From: Paracoccaceae bacterium | GTDB taxonomy: Bacteria; Pseudomonadota; Alphaproteobacteria; Rhodobacterales; Rhodobacteraceae | Length of the DNA stretch: 64,000 nucleotides | Reading direction: 5' to 3' | Assembly: GCA_026989355.1 (NCBI GenBank) | Contig: JALSJM010000013.1 | Location: forward strand, 62,001-126,000 | Part shown: piece after piece, positions 1 through 7,488 of the stretch | Layout of the letters: the number at the start of each line of letters is the position of its first letter | Numbering within the stretch: position 1 is the first letter of the stretch | Made by a program: the position numbers and the translations under genes | Notes under the pieces: generated by a model | What the model was told of the DNA's origin: nothing | Databases searched by the model: none | What the model saw: the letters and a program-made list of their open reading frames with translations, nothing else

Positions 1-1185
1 GATGCGGTAAAGCGCGATGCGGGCTTCCTCGTCAAGGCGGTTTCGGAAGACAACCGTTTCGAGCTTGCAGTCGATCCCGGTGCGGTGCGCGAAATCTTCG
101 GTGAGCGACTGCAGCGCCGGCCCGAGGCCCAGATCGTCAAGCGCGCCGGGGCGCAGGGCGTGGCTGATGCGGCGCACCTCGCGGATGGCACCCTTCAGGT
201 GTTCGATGCCTCTGGAAAGGCTTTCGCCGGCTCGTGCATCCCCGGCCCTGAGGCGCCGCTGCGCAAGCTCGAGCGCATAGCGCACGCCCACCAGGATCTG
301 GCTGATGCCGTCATGCAGTTCGCGCGCGACCCGCGAGCGCTCCTCTTCCTGGGTATCGACGATCCGCTGTGTCAGGGCCATCAGCTTGGCATCGGCCAGG
401 CGGCGTTCGCGCAGGGTGATGAACAGCCCCGACAGGAATACCAGCAGCAGCGCCCCCATGGTGATGGCGCCGATATAGACGAAGGTGCGCCGCACCCGGG
501 CCTCTACCTCGGCGCGTTCGGCGGCGATGGTTTCCAGGACGTCGTCGATGAAAACGCCGGTGCCTACCACCCAGCGCCAGTCCTGCAGGCCGATCACGTA
601 ACTGACCATCCTTTCCGTCCTGCCGCTGGAGGGCCTGGGCCATTCATAGGAAAGGTAGCCTCCGCCCTTGCGGGCGATGGCGATCATCTTGTCCACCACC
701 TTCTGTCCATCGGGGCCGGCCACGCCCAGCCAGTTGCGGCCGATCAGTTCGGTGCGCCGGGGGCTGACAAGGTTGTTGCCGTCGTAATCATAGACGAAGA
801 AATACCCGTCCTGCCCGTAGAGCATGGCCGAAAGCGTCTGGGTGACGGCAAGCTTGGCGCTGTCGTCATCGGGCAGGGCACGGCCATAGATGTTGATGAA
901 GGCGGTGCGCGCCAGCGACAGGTAGTTCCTCAGCTCGGCCTTCTTGGCGGCGATAAGCTCGTTTTCGAGAAAGGCGATTTCCTCGCGCGCGGTCTGGCGC
1001 GACTGGGCGGCCACCAGAAGCGCGATGGCAAGGGCCGAGAGCAGCAGCGGGACGGTGGCCAGCAGGAAGATCTTCTGCCCATAGCTCAGCCTGCCGTCCC
1101 GACGGGGCGACAGGGGAAGCTGGTGGGGCCTCGCGGCTGTCCGGGGGCGGGCTGGCGTGCCGGGGTGCGGTCTTTTGCGGAACAT
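1..1185 (-). CDS. Cache-domain sensor histidine kinase (partial, C-terminus outside window)
   Basis: Membrane sensor kinase of a NarL/DegU-type two-component system. Reading the minus strand from the ATG at 1185 gives 395 codons without a stop. There is a basic N-terminus, a membrane segment at about residues 37-60, a periplasmic single-Cache domain at about 65-215 (GYFFVYDYDG at 127, WRWVVGTGVFIDDV near the end), a second membrane segment at about 235-257, then a HisKA_3 dimerisation region with ELHDG, phospho-acceptor His291. The HATPase domain has just begun (ARIALYRI) when the window ends. It is divergent from the TRAP operon. By analogy with other Cache kinases next to TRAP genes it probably senses a small carboxylate and controls that operon; this is inference. 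The response regulator would lie to the left. Confidence 0.85.
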   Translation of the reverse strand, partial: MFRKRPHPGTPARPRTAARPHQLPLSPRRDGRLSYGQKIFLLATVPLLLSALAIALLVAAQSRQTAREEIAFLENELIAAKKAELRNYLSLARTAFINIYGRALPDDDSAKLAVTQTLSAMLYGQDGYFFVYDYDGNNLVSPRRTELIGRNWLGVAGPDGQKVVDKMIAIARKGGGYLSYEWPRPSSGRTERMVSYVIGLQDWRWVVGTGVFIDDVLETIAAERAEVEARVRRTFVYIGAITMGALLLVFLSGLFITLRERRLADAKLMALTQRIVDTQEEERSRVARELHDGISQILVGVRYALELAQRRLRAGDARAGESLSRGIEHLKGAIREVRRISHALRPGALDDLGLGPALQSLTEDFAHRTGIDCKLETVVFRNRLDEEARIALYRI

Positions 1186-1420
1186 GCCCCGAATCAGACA
1201 TCTGCGGTTGCGATGCGCAAGGAAAAAACCGGATCGTCGGTGCCGGATGCGCAAAAAAGGCACCGGAGGGGCCGGAATATACCGAAAAACGATCGTCTTT
1301 TCCGCATCTGCGTAAAAGTTGGTATTTTCTGACGGGTGCGGTTGTTCTAACTTCGGCCCCACCTGAAACGATCGGCCCGCTGCCGAAGCGCGGGCGCAAC
1401 TCTATGGGAGGAGTAACTCT
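1186..1420. promoter_or_regulatory. divergent promoter region, sensor kinase / TRAP operon
   Basis: This 235-bp gap separates divergent genes, so it must carry both promoters. I see A-runs and a relatively AT-rich stretch around 1310-1350 but no convincing -35/-10 or -24/-12 pair. The 10-mer aactctatgg occurs twice, at 1398-1407 and 1415-1424; the second copy contains the dctP start codon and the first contains an out-of-frame ATG at 1404 opening a 12-codon reading frame that overlaps the dctP start. Confidence 0.45.
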
Positions 1421-2506
1421 ATGGATCGTCGCTCATTTCTGAAGAATGCCGCTGTTGGCGGTGCCGCCGCCGCGGCTGCCGGCACGCTGGCCGCCCCGGC
1501 CTATGCCCAGGGCAAGCGCAAGCTGACCATGGTCACGTCCTGGGGGCGTGGCCTGGCGGGCGTGTTCGATGCCGCCCAGCATGTGGCCGACACGATCAAC
1601 ACCATGTCCGACGGCACGCTCGAGGTGGAAATCAAGGCCGCAGGTGAACTTGTGGGCGCCTTCGAGGTGTTCGATGCCGTGACTTCGGGCCAGGCCGACA
1701 TGTATCATGCCGCCGATTACTATTTCATCAGCCAGCATCCGGGCTTTGCCTTCTTCACCTCGGTGCCGATGGGGATGACCGCGCAGGAGCTGTTCAACTG
1801 GTATTACCACGGCAACGGCCGCAAGTATCACGACGCCCTGGGCGAGATCTTCGGTCTGAAATCCTTCCTGGCGGGCAACACCGGCGCCCAGGCCGGCGGC
1901 TGGTTCCGCAAGGAAATCAAGGGCCCCGAAGACTTCAACGGCCTGAAGTTCCGCATGCCCGGCCTCGGCGGCAAGGCGCTTGGCTACCTGGGCGCCAGCG
2001 TGCAGAACCTGCCCGGCGCGGAAGTGTATCAGGCGCTGGCCTCGGGTGCCATCGACGGCACCGAGTGGATCGGCCCCTGGGCCGACGAGAAGGCCGGCTT
2101 CCAGGAGATCACCAAGTTCTTCTACACCGCCGGCTTCCATGAGCCGGGCGCCGGCCTTTCGCTGGCGACCAACCTGGATGTCTGGAACGAGCTGAGCCCG
2201 GCGCATCAGAAGATCATCGAGGCGGCTTCCGGCTTCTCGAACAGCTGGTCGCTGGCGCAGTTCCTGATGAACAACGGTTCGGCCCTCGAACGCCTGAAGG
2301 CCGGCGGCGTCAAGGTGCTCGAATTCCCCGACAGCGTATGGGATGCCTTCGGCGAGGGCACGCGCAAGGTGTATGAAGAATTCATGGGCGACGATCTCTT
2401 CAAGGAGATCTTCGACGACTATTCGGCCTCGATGCGCGCTTCTTCCGGCTGGCTGAGCGTGGGCGAGGGCGCCTATCGCATCCAGCGTGACCGCGTGATG
2501 GGCTGA
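1421..2506 (+). CDS. dctP: TRAP transporter solute-binding protein (DctP/TakP-like)
   Basis: Periplasmic binding protein of a tripartite ATP-independent periplasmic transporter, 361 aa. It starts MDRRSFLKNA, a twin-arginine (Tat) signal, followed by an Ala-rich h-region ending APAYAQ. The mature protein has the DctP-family ligand signature FRMPGLGGK, with the conserved Arg that salt-bridges a carboxylate, and GTEWIGPW. This resembles TakP, the 2-oxo-acid binder of Rhodobacter, so an organic acid is the likely ligand; the exact substrate cannot be read here. A strong Shine-Dalgarno (ggaggag, 1408-1414) precedes the ATG. It is first in an operon with the two permease subunits. Confidence 0.9.
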   Translation: MDRRSFLKNAAVGGAAAAAAGTLAAPAYAQGKRKLTMVTSWGRGLAGVFDAAQHVADTINTMSDGTLEVEIKAAGELVGAFEVFDAVTSGQADMYHAADYYFISQHPGFAFFTSVPMGMTAQELFNWYYHGNGRKYHDALGEIFGLKSFLAGNTGAQAGGWFRKEIKGPEDFNGLKFRMPGLGGKALGYLGASVQNLPGAEVYQALASGAIDGTEWIGPWADEKAGFQEITKFFYTAGFHEPGAGLSLATNLDVWNELSPAHQKIIEAASGFSNSWSLAQFLMNNGSALERLKAGGVKVLEFPDSVWDAFGEGTRKVYEEFMGDDLFKEIFDDYSASMRASSGWLSVGEGAYRIQRDRVMG

Positions 2507-2532
2507 TCAGGCCCGCACGCAGAGCATGAATG

Positions 2533-2567
2533 CCCGGGCCCGCGCCGCGTCAGGCGGCGGGCCCGGG
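2533..2567 (+). promoter_or_regulatory. intercistronic stem-loop after dctP
   Basis: cccgggcccgc (2533-2543) and gcgggcccggg (2557-2567) form a perfect 11-bp GC stem, extended inward by gcc/ggc past one bulged G around a 6-nt loop. No T-run follows. It lies 27 nt after the dctP stop and 60 nt before the dctQ start. Hairpins of this kind between a binding-protein gene and its permease genes commonly stabilise the upstream mRNA and lower permease output; that role is inferred. Confidence 0.6.
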
Positions 2568-2626
2568 ATACCGGGTTGCGTCCGGCGCGGGGGCGGACGT
2601 ATTTCCTGCAGGAACGGGGAGCGGCT

Positions 2627-3559
2627 ATGCTGGACGCGATTGTCTGGGTCCTTCGGAATATCGGGGCGGCCTTCGTGAACCTCTTTCATGCGCTCGCGCA
2701 GCCGGAATTGTGGCTGGCCTGGGTCTCGGAGCTGGGCAAGCTCGAAAGCACCGAGGCCAAGCAGGCGCTGATGCGCTTCATCTATTACGGCGGTTCGAGG
2801 GAATTCTTCTTCGTGGTATTCACCGTCGTTCTGGTATTGACGGCGATCGGCATGTGGAAGCGGCCGGTGATGTGGGGCGCGGTCAGGGGGCTTGAAGGGC
2901 TGGCCAACGGCATCGGCCGCTTCGCCGCCTGGGCCGGATTGCTGATGGTGCTGCAGCAGATCGTCATTGTCTTCGTGCAGCGCATCTTCGTGCAGGCCGA
3001 TCTGACGATCGGAGTGGGGATGGGGCTTGATGTTGCCCTGACCAAGGACATCAGCTGGTGGGCCGAGGGGCTGAAGTTCTACAACGCGATGATCGTTGCG
3101 CTTTGCGTCACCTATACCTTCGTGCAGGGGGGGCATGTGCGGGTGGACCTGATCTATTCCAGGGTCAGCCATCGCGCGCGCAAGCTGATCGACATGTTCG
3201 GCGCCCTGTTCTTCATGATGCCGGTGGCGGTGCTGACCTGGATGTATGGCTGGTATTTCATGTGGCGCCACCTGATCAACCCGCCGGTTTCCGCCTCGGA
3301 TACGCTGGAGCGGCTGATGCTCAAGGCCCGTGCCGCGCGCTGGAGTGTCGAGACGATCGGCTTCTCGCCCAACGGGTTCAACGCCTATTTCCTGTTCAAG
3401 GTTCTGCTGGTTTTCTATGCGGGGCTGGTTTTCCTGCATGCCATTGCCTTTTTCTACCGCTCCTGGCTCGAATTCGTCGAAGGCCCGGAAAGCGAAGGCA
3501 GATACCTCGACAAGGATACGCTTGGCGAGGGCGAAGAAATCTACGAAGGCACGCACTGA
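2627..3559 (+). CDS. dctQ: TRAP transporter small permease subunit (DctQ)
   Basis: Small membrane subunit of the TRAP transporter, 310 aa from the ATG at 2627. That start is chosen because ggggag lies 7-10 nt upstream; an earlier in-frame ATG at 2576 sits in the GC-rich intercistronic hairpin region and has no ribosome site. Hydrophobic segments lie around VFTVVLVLTAIGMW, FAAWAGLLMVLQQIVIVFVQ, ALCVTYTFVQGGHVRVDLIY (the typical DctQ core with R-V-D), and FFMMPVAVLTWMYGWYFMW. It is longer than the usual 160-220 aa because of an extra N-terminal membrane region. The stop is 18 nt before dctM. Confidence 0.85.
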   Translation: MLDAIVWVLRNIGAAFVNLFHALAQPELWLAWVSELGKLESTEAKQALMRFIYYGGSREFFFVVFTVVLVLTAIGMWKRPVMWGAVRGLEGLANGIGRFAAWAGLLMVLQQIVIVFVQRIFVQADLTIGVGMGLDVALTKDISWWAEGLKFYNAMIVALCVTYTFVQGGHVRVDLIYSRVSHRARKLIDMFGALFFMMPVAVLTWMYGWYFMWRHLINPPVSASDTLERLMLKARAARWSVETIGFSPNGFNAYFLFKVLLVFYAGLVFLHAIAFFYRSWLEFVEGPESEGRYLDKDTLGEGEEIYEGTH

Positions 3560-3577
3560 GCGAAGGGGCAGCTTGTC

Positions 3578-5932
3578 ATGATATTCGGACTCGATGGCGT
3601 CGAAATCGGCCTGATCATCGTTTTTCTCTGCCTGTTCGGCGGGATCCTTTCCGGCTTTCCGGTGGCTTTTGCAATCGGTGGCGCGGGGCTGATTTCCTTT
3701 GGCATCATTGCGGCACTCGACAGCGCGGGGCTGCTGATACATCAGGCAATCGATACCGGATCGCAGGCCTACAGGAACCTGGTCGCCACGGGCATTCACC
3801 CCGACAAGATATCCATATTCCGATACCCGGACCTGCCCCGGATCGCCCAGCCGGTGTTCGAAAACGGCTGGGAAAAGGCCCTGGATCACAAGGTTTCCTT
3901 CATCGTCAACCGGATGAACGAACGGGTGATGGCCGGGCAGTCGATCGAGACCCTGCTGGCGGTGCTGATGTTCGTGCTGATGGGAATCACGCTGGAGCGC
4001 TCGAAGATCGCCAACGATCTTCTTACCACCATGGCGCGGGTCTTCGGTCCGCTGCCGGGGGGGCTTGCGGTTTCGGTCGTGGTGGTGGGGGCCTTCCTGG
4101 CCGCCTCGACCGGCATCGTCGGTGCCACGGTGGTGACGATGGGCCTCCTGAGCCTGCCCACGATGCTGCGCCACAAGTATTCTCCCGAACTCGCAACCGG
4201 GGTGATCGCGGCATCCGGAACCCTGGGGCAGATCATTCCGCCTTCGATCGTGATCGTGCTGCTGGGCACGCTGGCCGGTGATCTCTATTCCGCGGCACAG
4301 GAGCAGCGCGCCCAGCTTGCGGGCTGTTCGGATGCGCTGACCTATCTGGGGCAGGCGGCGGTTGTTTCGGTGGGCACCCTGTTCCAGGCCGCGATCCTGC
4401 CCGGCATCATGCTGGCCTTTCTCTACGGGCTCTATGCCTTCGGCTATGCGCTGGTGCGCCCCGAGAAGGCACCGCCGGTGCCAGCACCTGACACGGATGG
4501 CGAGACGATCACCCGCCGTGATGCGCTGACCTGGTTCCTGGCAGTTCCCGGGCTGCTGATCGGCGGGCTGGTTCTGGCCATGCAGATCGGGTTTGTCGGT
4601 TCGCAGGACATCACCGTGGACAGCTATTCCGACACCACGAAAACCGCGGTTCTGCGCACCAATGTCAGCGAGCAGTGCAAGGCCTCGATCATCGAGCTGC
4701 ACGGGCAGGAGAAATGGGATCTTGCGGTGGCGCAGCAGGCCGAGATCGACGCCGCCGGTGGCGCCGAGGCAAGCAAGAAGCTGACGATCGAGGAATATGC
4801 CGAGGCGCGCAAGGCCAGGATCGCCGCCGCGGCGCCGATCGGCACCGGCGTGGCCACGGGCTTTCTGCTGCTGGCGCTGACGCTGGTGCTGGCGCGCGGC
4901 ATCGCGCCGGGCGCCGATCCGCGCCCGCTTTATGCGGGCGGTTTCGGGGTTCTGCTGGGGCTTCTGGTGGATGTGGTCTTCATCACGCCGACCACCTCGC
5001 CCGGGGTCATGTTCCTGTATCTGGCGCTGCCGCTGGCGCTGACCCTATACGGCTGCCGTCATGCGGCGATTCTGCTGTCCCGCAACGATCTGCTGCGGGT
5101 GGTGTTCCCGCCGCTGGTGCTGATCGTGGCGGTGCTGGGTTCGATCCTGGGGGGGATCACCAATCCCACGCCGGCCGCCGCGCTTGGCGCCGGTGGTGCG
5201 GTGATGCTGGCTGCCTATCGCAGGCTCAGGGAAGAGAACGGCCCGGCAAAACTGATCATCTGGGCCGCCTTTGCCGTGGTGATCATGATCCTTGCCGGCA
5301 TCAATTTCGATCTGCGCATGAACCGCGAGAACGTGAAGCCCGAGGAATGGATCGCCTATCTGGTGGCTGCCGGTGCCTATCTGTTTGCCATGTTCGGCAT
5401 CCTGTTCAGCCTCTGGGTGTTGCTGCGTGGGCGGGTGCTGGCACCGATCGTGCGCGAAACGGCCAAGGTTACCAGCATGGTGTTCACCATCCTGATCGGT
5501 TCGCAGGTGCTGAACCTGGTGATCATCTCGTTCGGTGGCGAAGATTACATTCAGGATTTCCTCAAGAGCTTCGATAACGAGATCACGATCTTCCTGATCG
5601 TGATGGTGGTGTTGTTCTTCCTGGGGTTCGTGCTCGATTTCCTGGAAATCATCTATATCGTGATTCCGATCGTGGGGCCGGTGATCTATGGCGGCACCTT
5701 CGATCCGAAATGGGTGACGATCATGATCGCGGTGAACCTGCAGACCAGCTTCCTGACGCCGCCCTTCGGCTTTGCCCTGTTCTACCTGCGCGGAGTCGCC
5801 CCGAAAGAGGTGACCACCGGGCACATCTATCGGGGCATCATCCCCTTCGTGCTGATCCAGGTGGTGGGGCTTCTGATCCTCGGGTTCTTCCCGCAGATCG
5901 TCACCATCGTGCCGAACCTGCTGCCGAACTGA
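3578..5932 (+). CDS. dctM: TRAP transporter large permease subunit (DctM), enlarged
   Basis: Large membrane subunit that carries solute with Na+ or H+, 784 aa. The DctM core is clear: LFGGILSGFPVAFAIGGAGL at the N-terminus, GAFLAASTGIVGATVVTMG, SGTLGQIIPPSIVIVLLGT (the PPS motif), and FLTPPFGFALFYLRG near the C-terminus. Typical DctM is about 430 aa. The extra length comes from a soluble-looking insert after the first helices (about residues 48-110) and a large central insert (about 235-560) with a hydrophilic domain containing a Cys and several more membrane helices. Such enlarged DctM proteins accompany TakP-like systems in this order, so this is probably a native variant. Last gene of the operon. 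Confidence 0.85.
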   Translation: MIFGLDGVEIGLIIVFLCLFGGILSGFPVAFAIGGAGLISFGIIAALDSAGLLIHQAIDTGSQAYRNLVATGIHPDKISIFRYPDLPRIAQPVFENGWEKALDHKVSFIVNRMNERVMAGQSIETLLAVLMFVLMGITLERSKIANDLLTTMARVFGPLPGGLAVSVVVVGAFLAASTGIVGATVVTMGLLSLPTMLRHKYSPELATGVIAASGTLGQIIPPSIVIVLLGTLAGDLYSAAQEQRAQLAGCSDALTYLGQAAVVSVGTLFQAAILPGIMLAFLYGLYAFGYALVRPEKAPPVPAPDTDGETITRRDALTWFLAVPGLLIGGLVLAMQIGFVGSQDITVDSYSDTTKTAVLRTNVSEQCKASIIELHGQEKWDLAVAQQAEIDAAGGAEASKKLTIEEYAEARKARIAAAAPIGTGVATGFLLLALTLVLARGIAPGADPRPLYAGGFGVLLGLLVDVVFITPTTSPGVMFLYLALPLALTLYGCRHAAILLSRNDLLRVVFPPLVLIVAVLGSILGGITNPTPAAALGAGGAVMLAAYRRLREENGPAKLIIWAAFAVVIMILAGINFDLRMNRENVKPEEWIAYLVAAGAYLFAMFGILFSLWVLLRGRVLAPIVRETAKVTSMVFTILIGSQVLNLVIISFGGEDYIQDFLKSFDNEITIFLIVMVVLFFLGFVLDFLEIIYIVIPIVGPVIYGGTFDPKWVTIMIAVNLQTSFLTPPFGFALFYLRGVAPKEVTTGHIYRGIIPFVLIQVVGLLILGFFPQIVTIVPNLLPN

Positions 5933-5982
5933 ACAGCAGATGTGCGGCTGGCGGATTCGTCAGCGGTGCGGGAGGAAGCGCG

Positions 5983-6004
5983 AAGACGCCCTGCGGGGCG
6001 TCTT
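5983..6004. terminator. probable bidirectional terminator
   Basis: aagacgcc and ggcgtctt pair as a perfect 8-bp stem with a 6-nt loop, followed on the plus strand by a short T-run and preceded by A residues on the other side. It lies 51 nt after the dctM stop and between the convergent dctM and bpt genes. Confidence 0.6.
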
Positions 6005-6080
6005 TCCGCAGCCGGGCATCTTGCCCGGGTTGCCGGAGCGGGCGGCGGGGCCTGCCTTTGCCTGCCTTTCTGCCTGCCGG

Positions 6081-6911
6081 TCAGCCCTTCTGCGCGGAAA
6101 TCACCGGCAGGGCGATCTGCGCCACCTGCTCCGAGATCGGATCGACAGACAGCGGATGCGTGTCGGGGGTTACTTCCGCCGGATCCGTCAGTTCCTGCCA
6201 TTTGCCATCGCGATAGACCTCGACCGGGCGGAAGCGCGCCTTGTAGTCCATCTTGGGGCTGCCGGGCACCCAGTAGCCCAGATAGACATAGGGAAGCCCG
6301 GCGGTGCGGGCAATTTCGATGTGGTCGAGGATGATGTAGGTTCCCAGGCTGTTTCTGGCGCGGGACGGATCATAGAAGGAGTAAACCATCGACAGCCCGT
6401 CATCGAGCACATCCGTCAGGCAGGCGGCTGCCAGGCGCCTGTCTTCGGGGGCGTCGGGATCGGTATATTCGATGACCCGGGTCTTGACCGGGGTTTCCTC
6501 GATCATTGCCGAGAATTCGAACACATCCATGTCGGCCATGCCGCCATCGGCGTGGCGGCTGCCCAGATATTCCCGGAACAGTTCGTATTGCCGGTCGGTC
6601 GCCCAGGGCGAGGTGGCCTCGCGCAGCAGGTGGCGATTGCGGCGCAGGATCCGACGCTGGTTTTTCGAGGGCTTGAAAGCGGCCACCGGGATGCGGGCCG
6701 ACAGGCAGGCCGAGCAATCGGTGCAGGACGGCCGGTACAGCACGTTCTGCGAACGCCGGAAGCCCTGTTTCGACAGGCTGTCGTTCAGTTCCGCGGCCAT
6801 TGCGCCATGCAGCGCGGTGAACAGCTTGCGTTCCATCCGCCCCTCAAGGTAGGGGCAGGGCTGAGGGGCCGTGACATAGAACTGCGGCGAGATGGGCAGG
6901 CTGTGATGCAT
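6081..6911 (-). CDS. bpt: aspartate/glutamate leucyltransferase (N-end rule)
   Basis: Transfers Leu from Leu-tRNA to proteins with N-terminal Asp or Glu, tagging them for ClpS/ClpAP degradation. 276 aa from ATG 6911, giving [21 protein letters not shown], the usual family N-terminus; an in-frame TTG at 6932 would add seven residues and is less likely. The [17 protein letters not shown] cysteine cluster and QRRILRRN fit the ATE/Bpt family, and the C-terminal half has the GNAT-like [22 protein letters not shown]. Convergent with the TRAP operon. Confidence 0.93.
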   Translation of the reverse strand: MHHSLPISPQFYVTAPQPCPYLEGRMERKLFTALHGAMAAELNDSLSKQGFRRSQNVLYRPSCTDCSACLSARIPVAAFKPSKNQRRILRRNRHLLREATSPWATDRQYELFREYLGSRHADGGMADMDVFEFSAMIEETPVKTRVIEYTDPDAPEDRRLAAACLTDVLDDGLSMVYSFYDPSRARNSLGTYIILDHIEIARTAGLPYVYLGYWVPGSPKMDYKARFRPVEVYRDGKWQELTDPAEVTPDTHPLSVDPISEQVAQIALPVISAQKG

Positions 6912-7020
6912 GGTCGCTGAAGTTGTCCTCAATTTTAGTCGAATTCAGGTTAGCAACCGAAATCCGATCCGCCAAGCCCTGCATTTGGTCATGGTTAAGC
7001 CTGTGACGAGGCCCGGAAAA

Positions 7021-7036
7021 CGGCCCTGAAGGGCCG
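7021..7036. terminator. short GC hairpin downstream of the DUF2852 pseudogene
   Basis: cggccctgaagggccg is a 6-7 bp perfect inverted repeat with a 2-4 nt loop (TGAA). It lies just beyond the ancestral stop of the DUF2852 gene and upstream of bpt on the minus strand. No T-run follows, so it may be only a weak or Rho-assisted terminator. Confidence 0.35.
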
Positions 7037-7049
7037 CCTCGACCGGCCT

Positions 7050-7338
7050 TCACCCTCCGTGCCGGGGGCGGTATTGCCGCTCGGGCGGATGCCGTGGCGG
7101 GCGCATTTTGCGCTGTCCGTGCCCGTTGCCGTTACCGTTGTCGCCGTTGCCGCGCCCGCAGGTTGCCCCGCATATCCGCTTGCTCCGGATCATGCAGAAC
7201 AGAATGGCCCGGCCAATCAGCCAGAACCGCACGAAGCCAGGGATCGAAGCCAGGGATCATGGCGACGATCCAGGCAGGCTTGTCGCGGTCGTCCAGCCAG
7301 GTTTCGGCCTGTGTGAGCCAGCTTGCAATTGTGCTCAT
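7050..7338 (-). pseudogene. DUF2852 small membrane protein gene, frameshifted by a 13-bp tandem duplication
   Basis: From ATG 7338 (Shine-Dalgarno aaggggg) the frame reads MSTIASWLTQAETWLDDRDK then PAWIVAMIPGF, which matches the N-terminal half of DUF2852 proteins. It then runs into DPWLRAVLADW in the wrong frame and ends at 7132. The 13-mer cgaagccagggat occurs twice back to back on the plus strand, at 7232-7244 and 7245-7257. Removing one copy restores a 91-aa protein: ..AMIPGF joined to VRFWLIGRAILFCMIRSKR, the expected hydrophobic segment, then a basic Gly/Asn-rich tail ending at the TGA at 7050. The original gene therefore spans 7050-7338. It could be a true loss, a phase-variable allele, or an assembly error. 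Function of DUF2852 is unknown. Confidence 0.8.
7232..7257. repeat. 13-bp perfect tandem duplication
   Basis: Two adjacent identical copies of cgaagccagggat. Because 13 is not a multiple of 3, the second copy shifts the reading frame of the DUF2852 gene. Confidence 0.95.
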
Positions 7339-7370
7339 GGGGGATTCCCCCTTGTTCTCGCCATGCTTCA

Positions 7371-7396
7371 GGAAATGCAGATATTTTCACATTTCC
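7371..7396. promoter_or_regulatory. inverted repeat in the glnE / DUF2852 divergent region
   Basis: ggaaatg (7371-7377) and catttcc (7390-7396) are perfect 7-bp arms separated by an AT-rich 12-nt spacer (cagatattttca). The position, 33 bp upstream of the DUF2852 start and 93 bp upstream of glnE, fits an operator for one or both genes. The binding protein is unknown. Confidence 0.4.
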
Positions 7397-7488
7397 CGGG
7401 GGACGGTCGGAACGATGCTGCGAAAAGGCCGGGGGAGCATCGGCGCAATCCGGTTGACCCCGCGACCGCCGCAACGCATCCTTGGCGC

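Noticed and set aside
2507-4702. Long minus-strand open frame (731 codons) opposite dctQ/dctM
   Set aside because: GC-rich shadow frame; His/Gln/Arg-rich product with no fold, and the plus strand encodes clear TRAP permeases.
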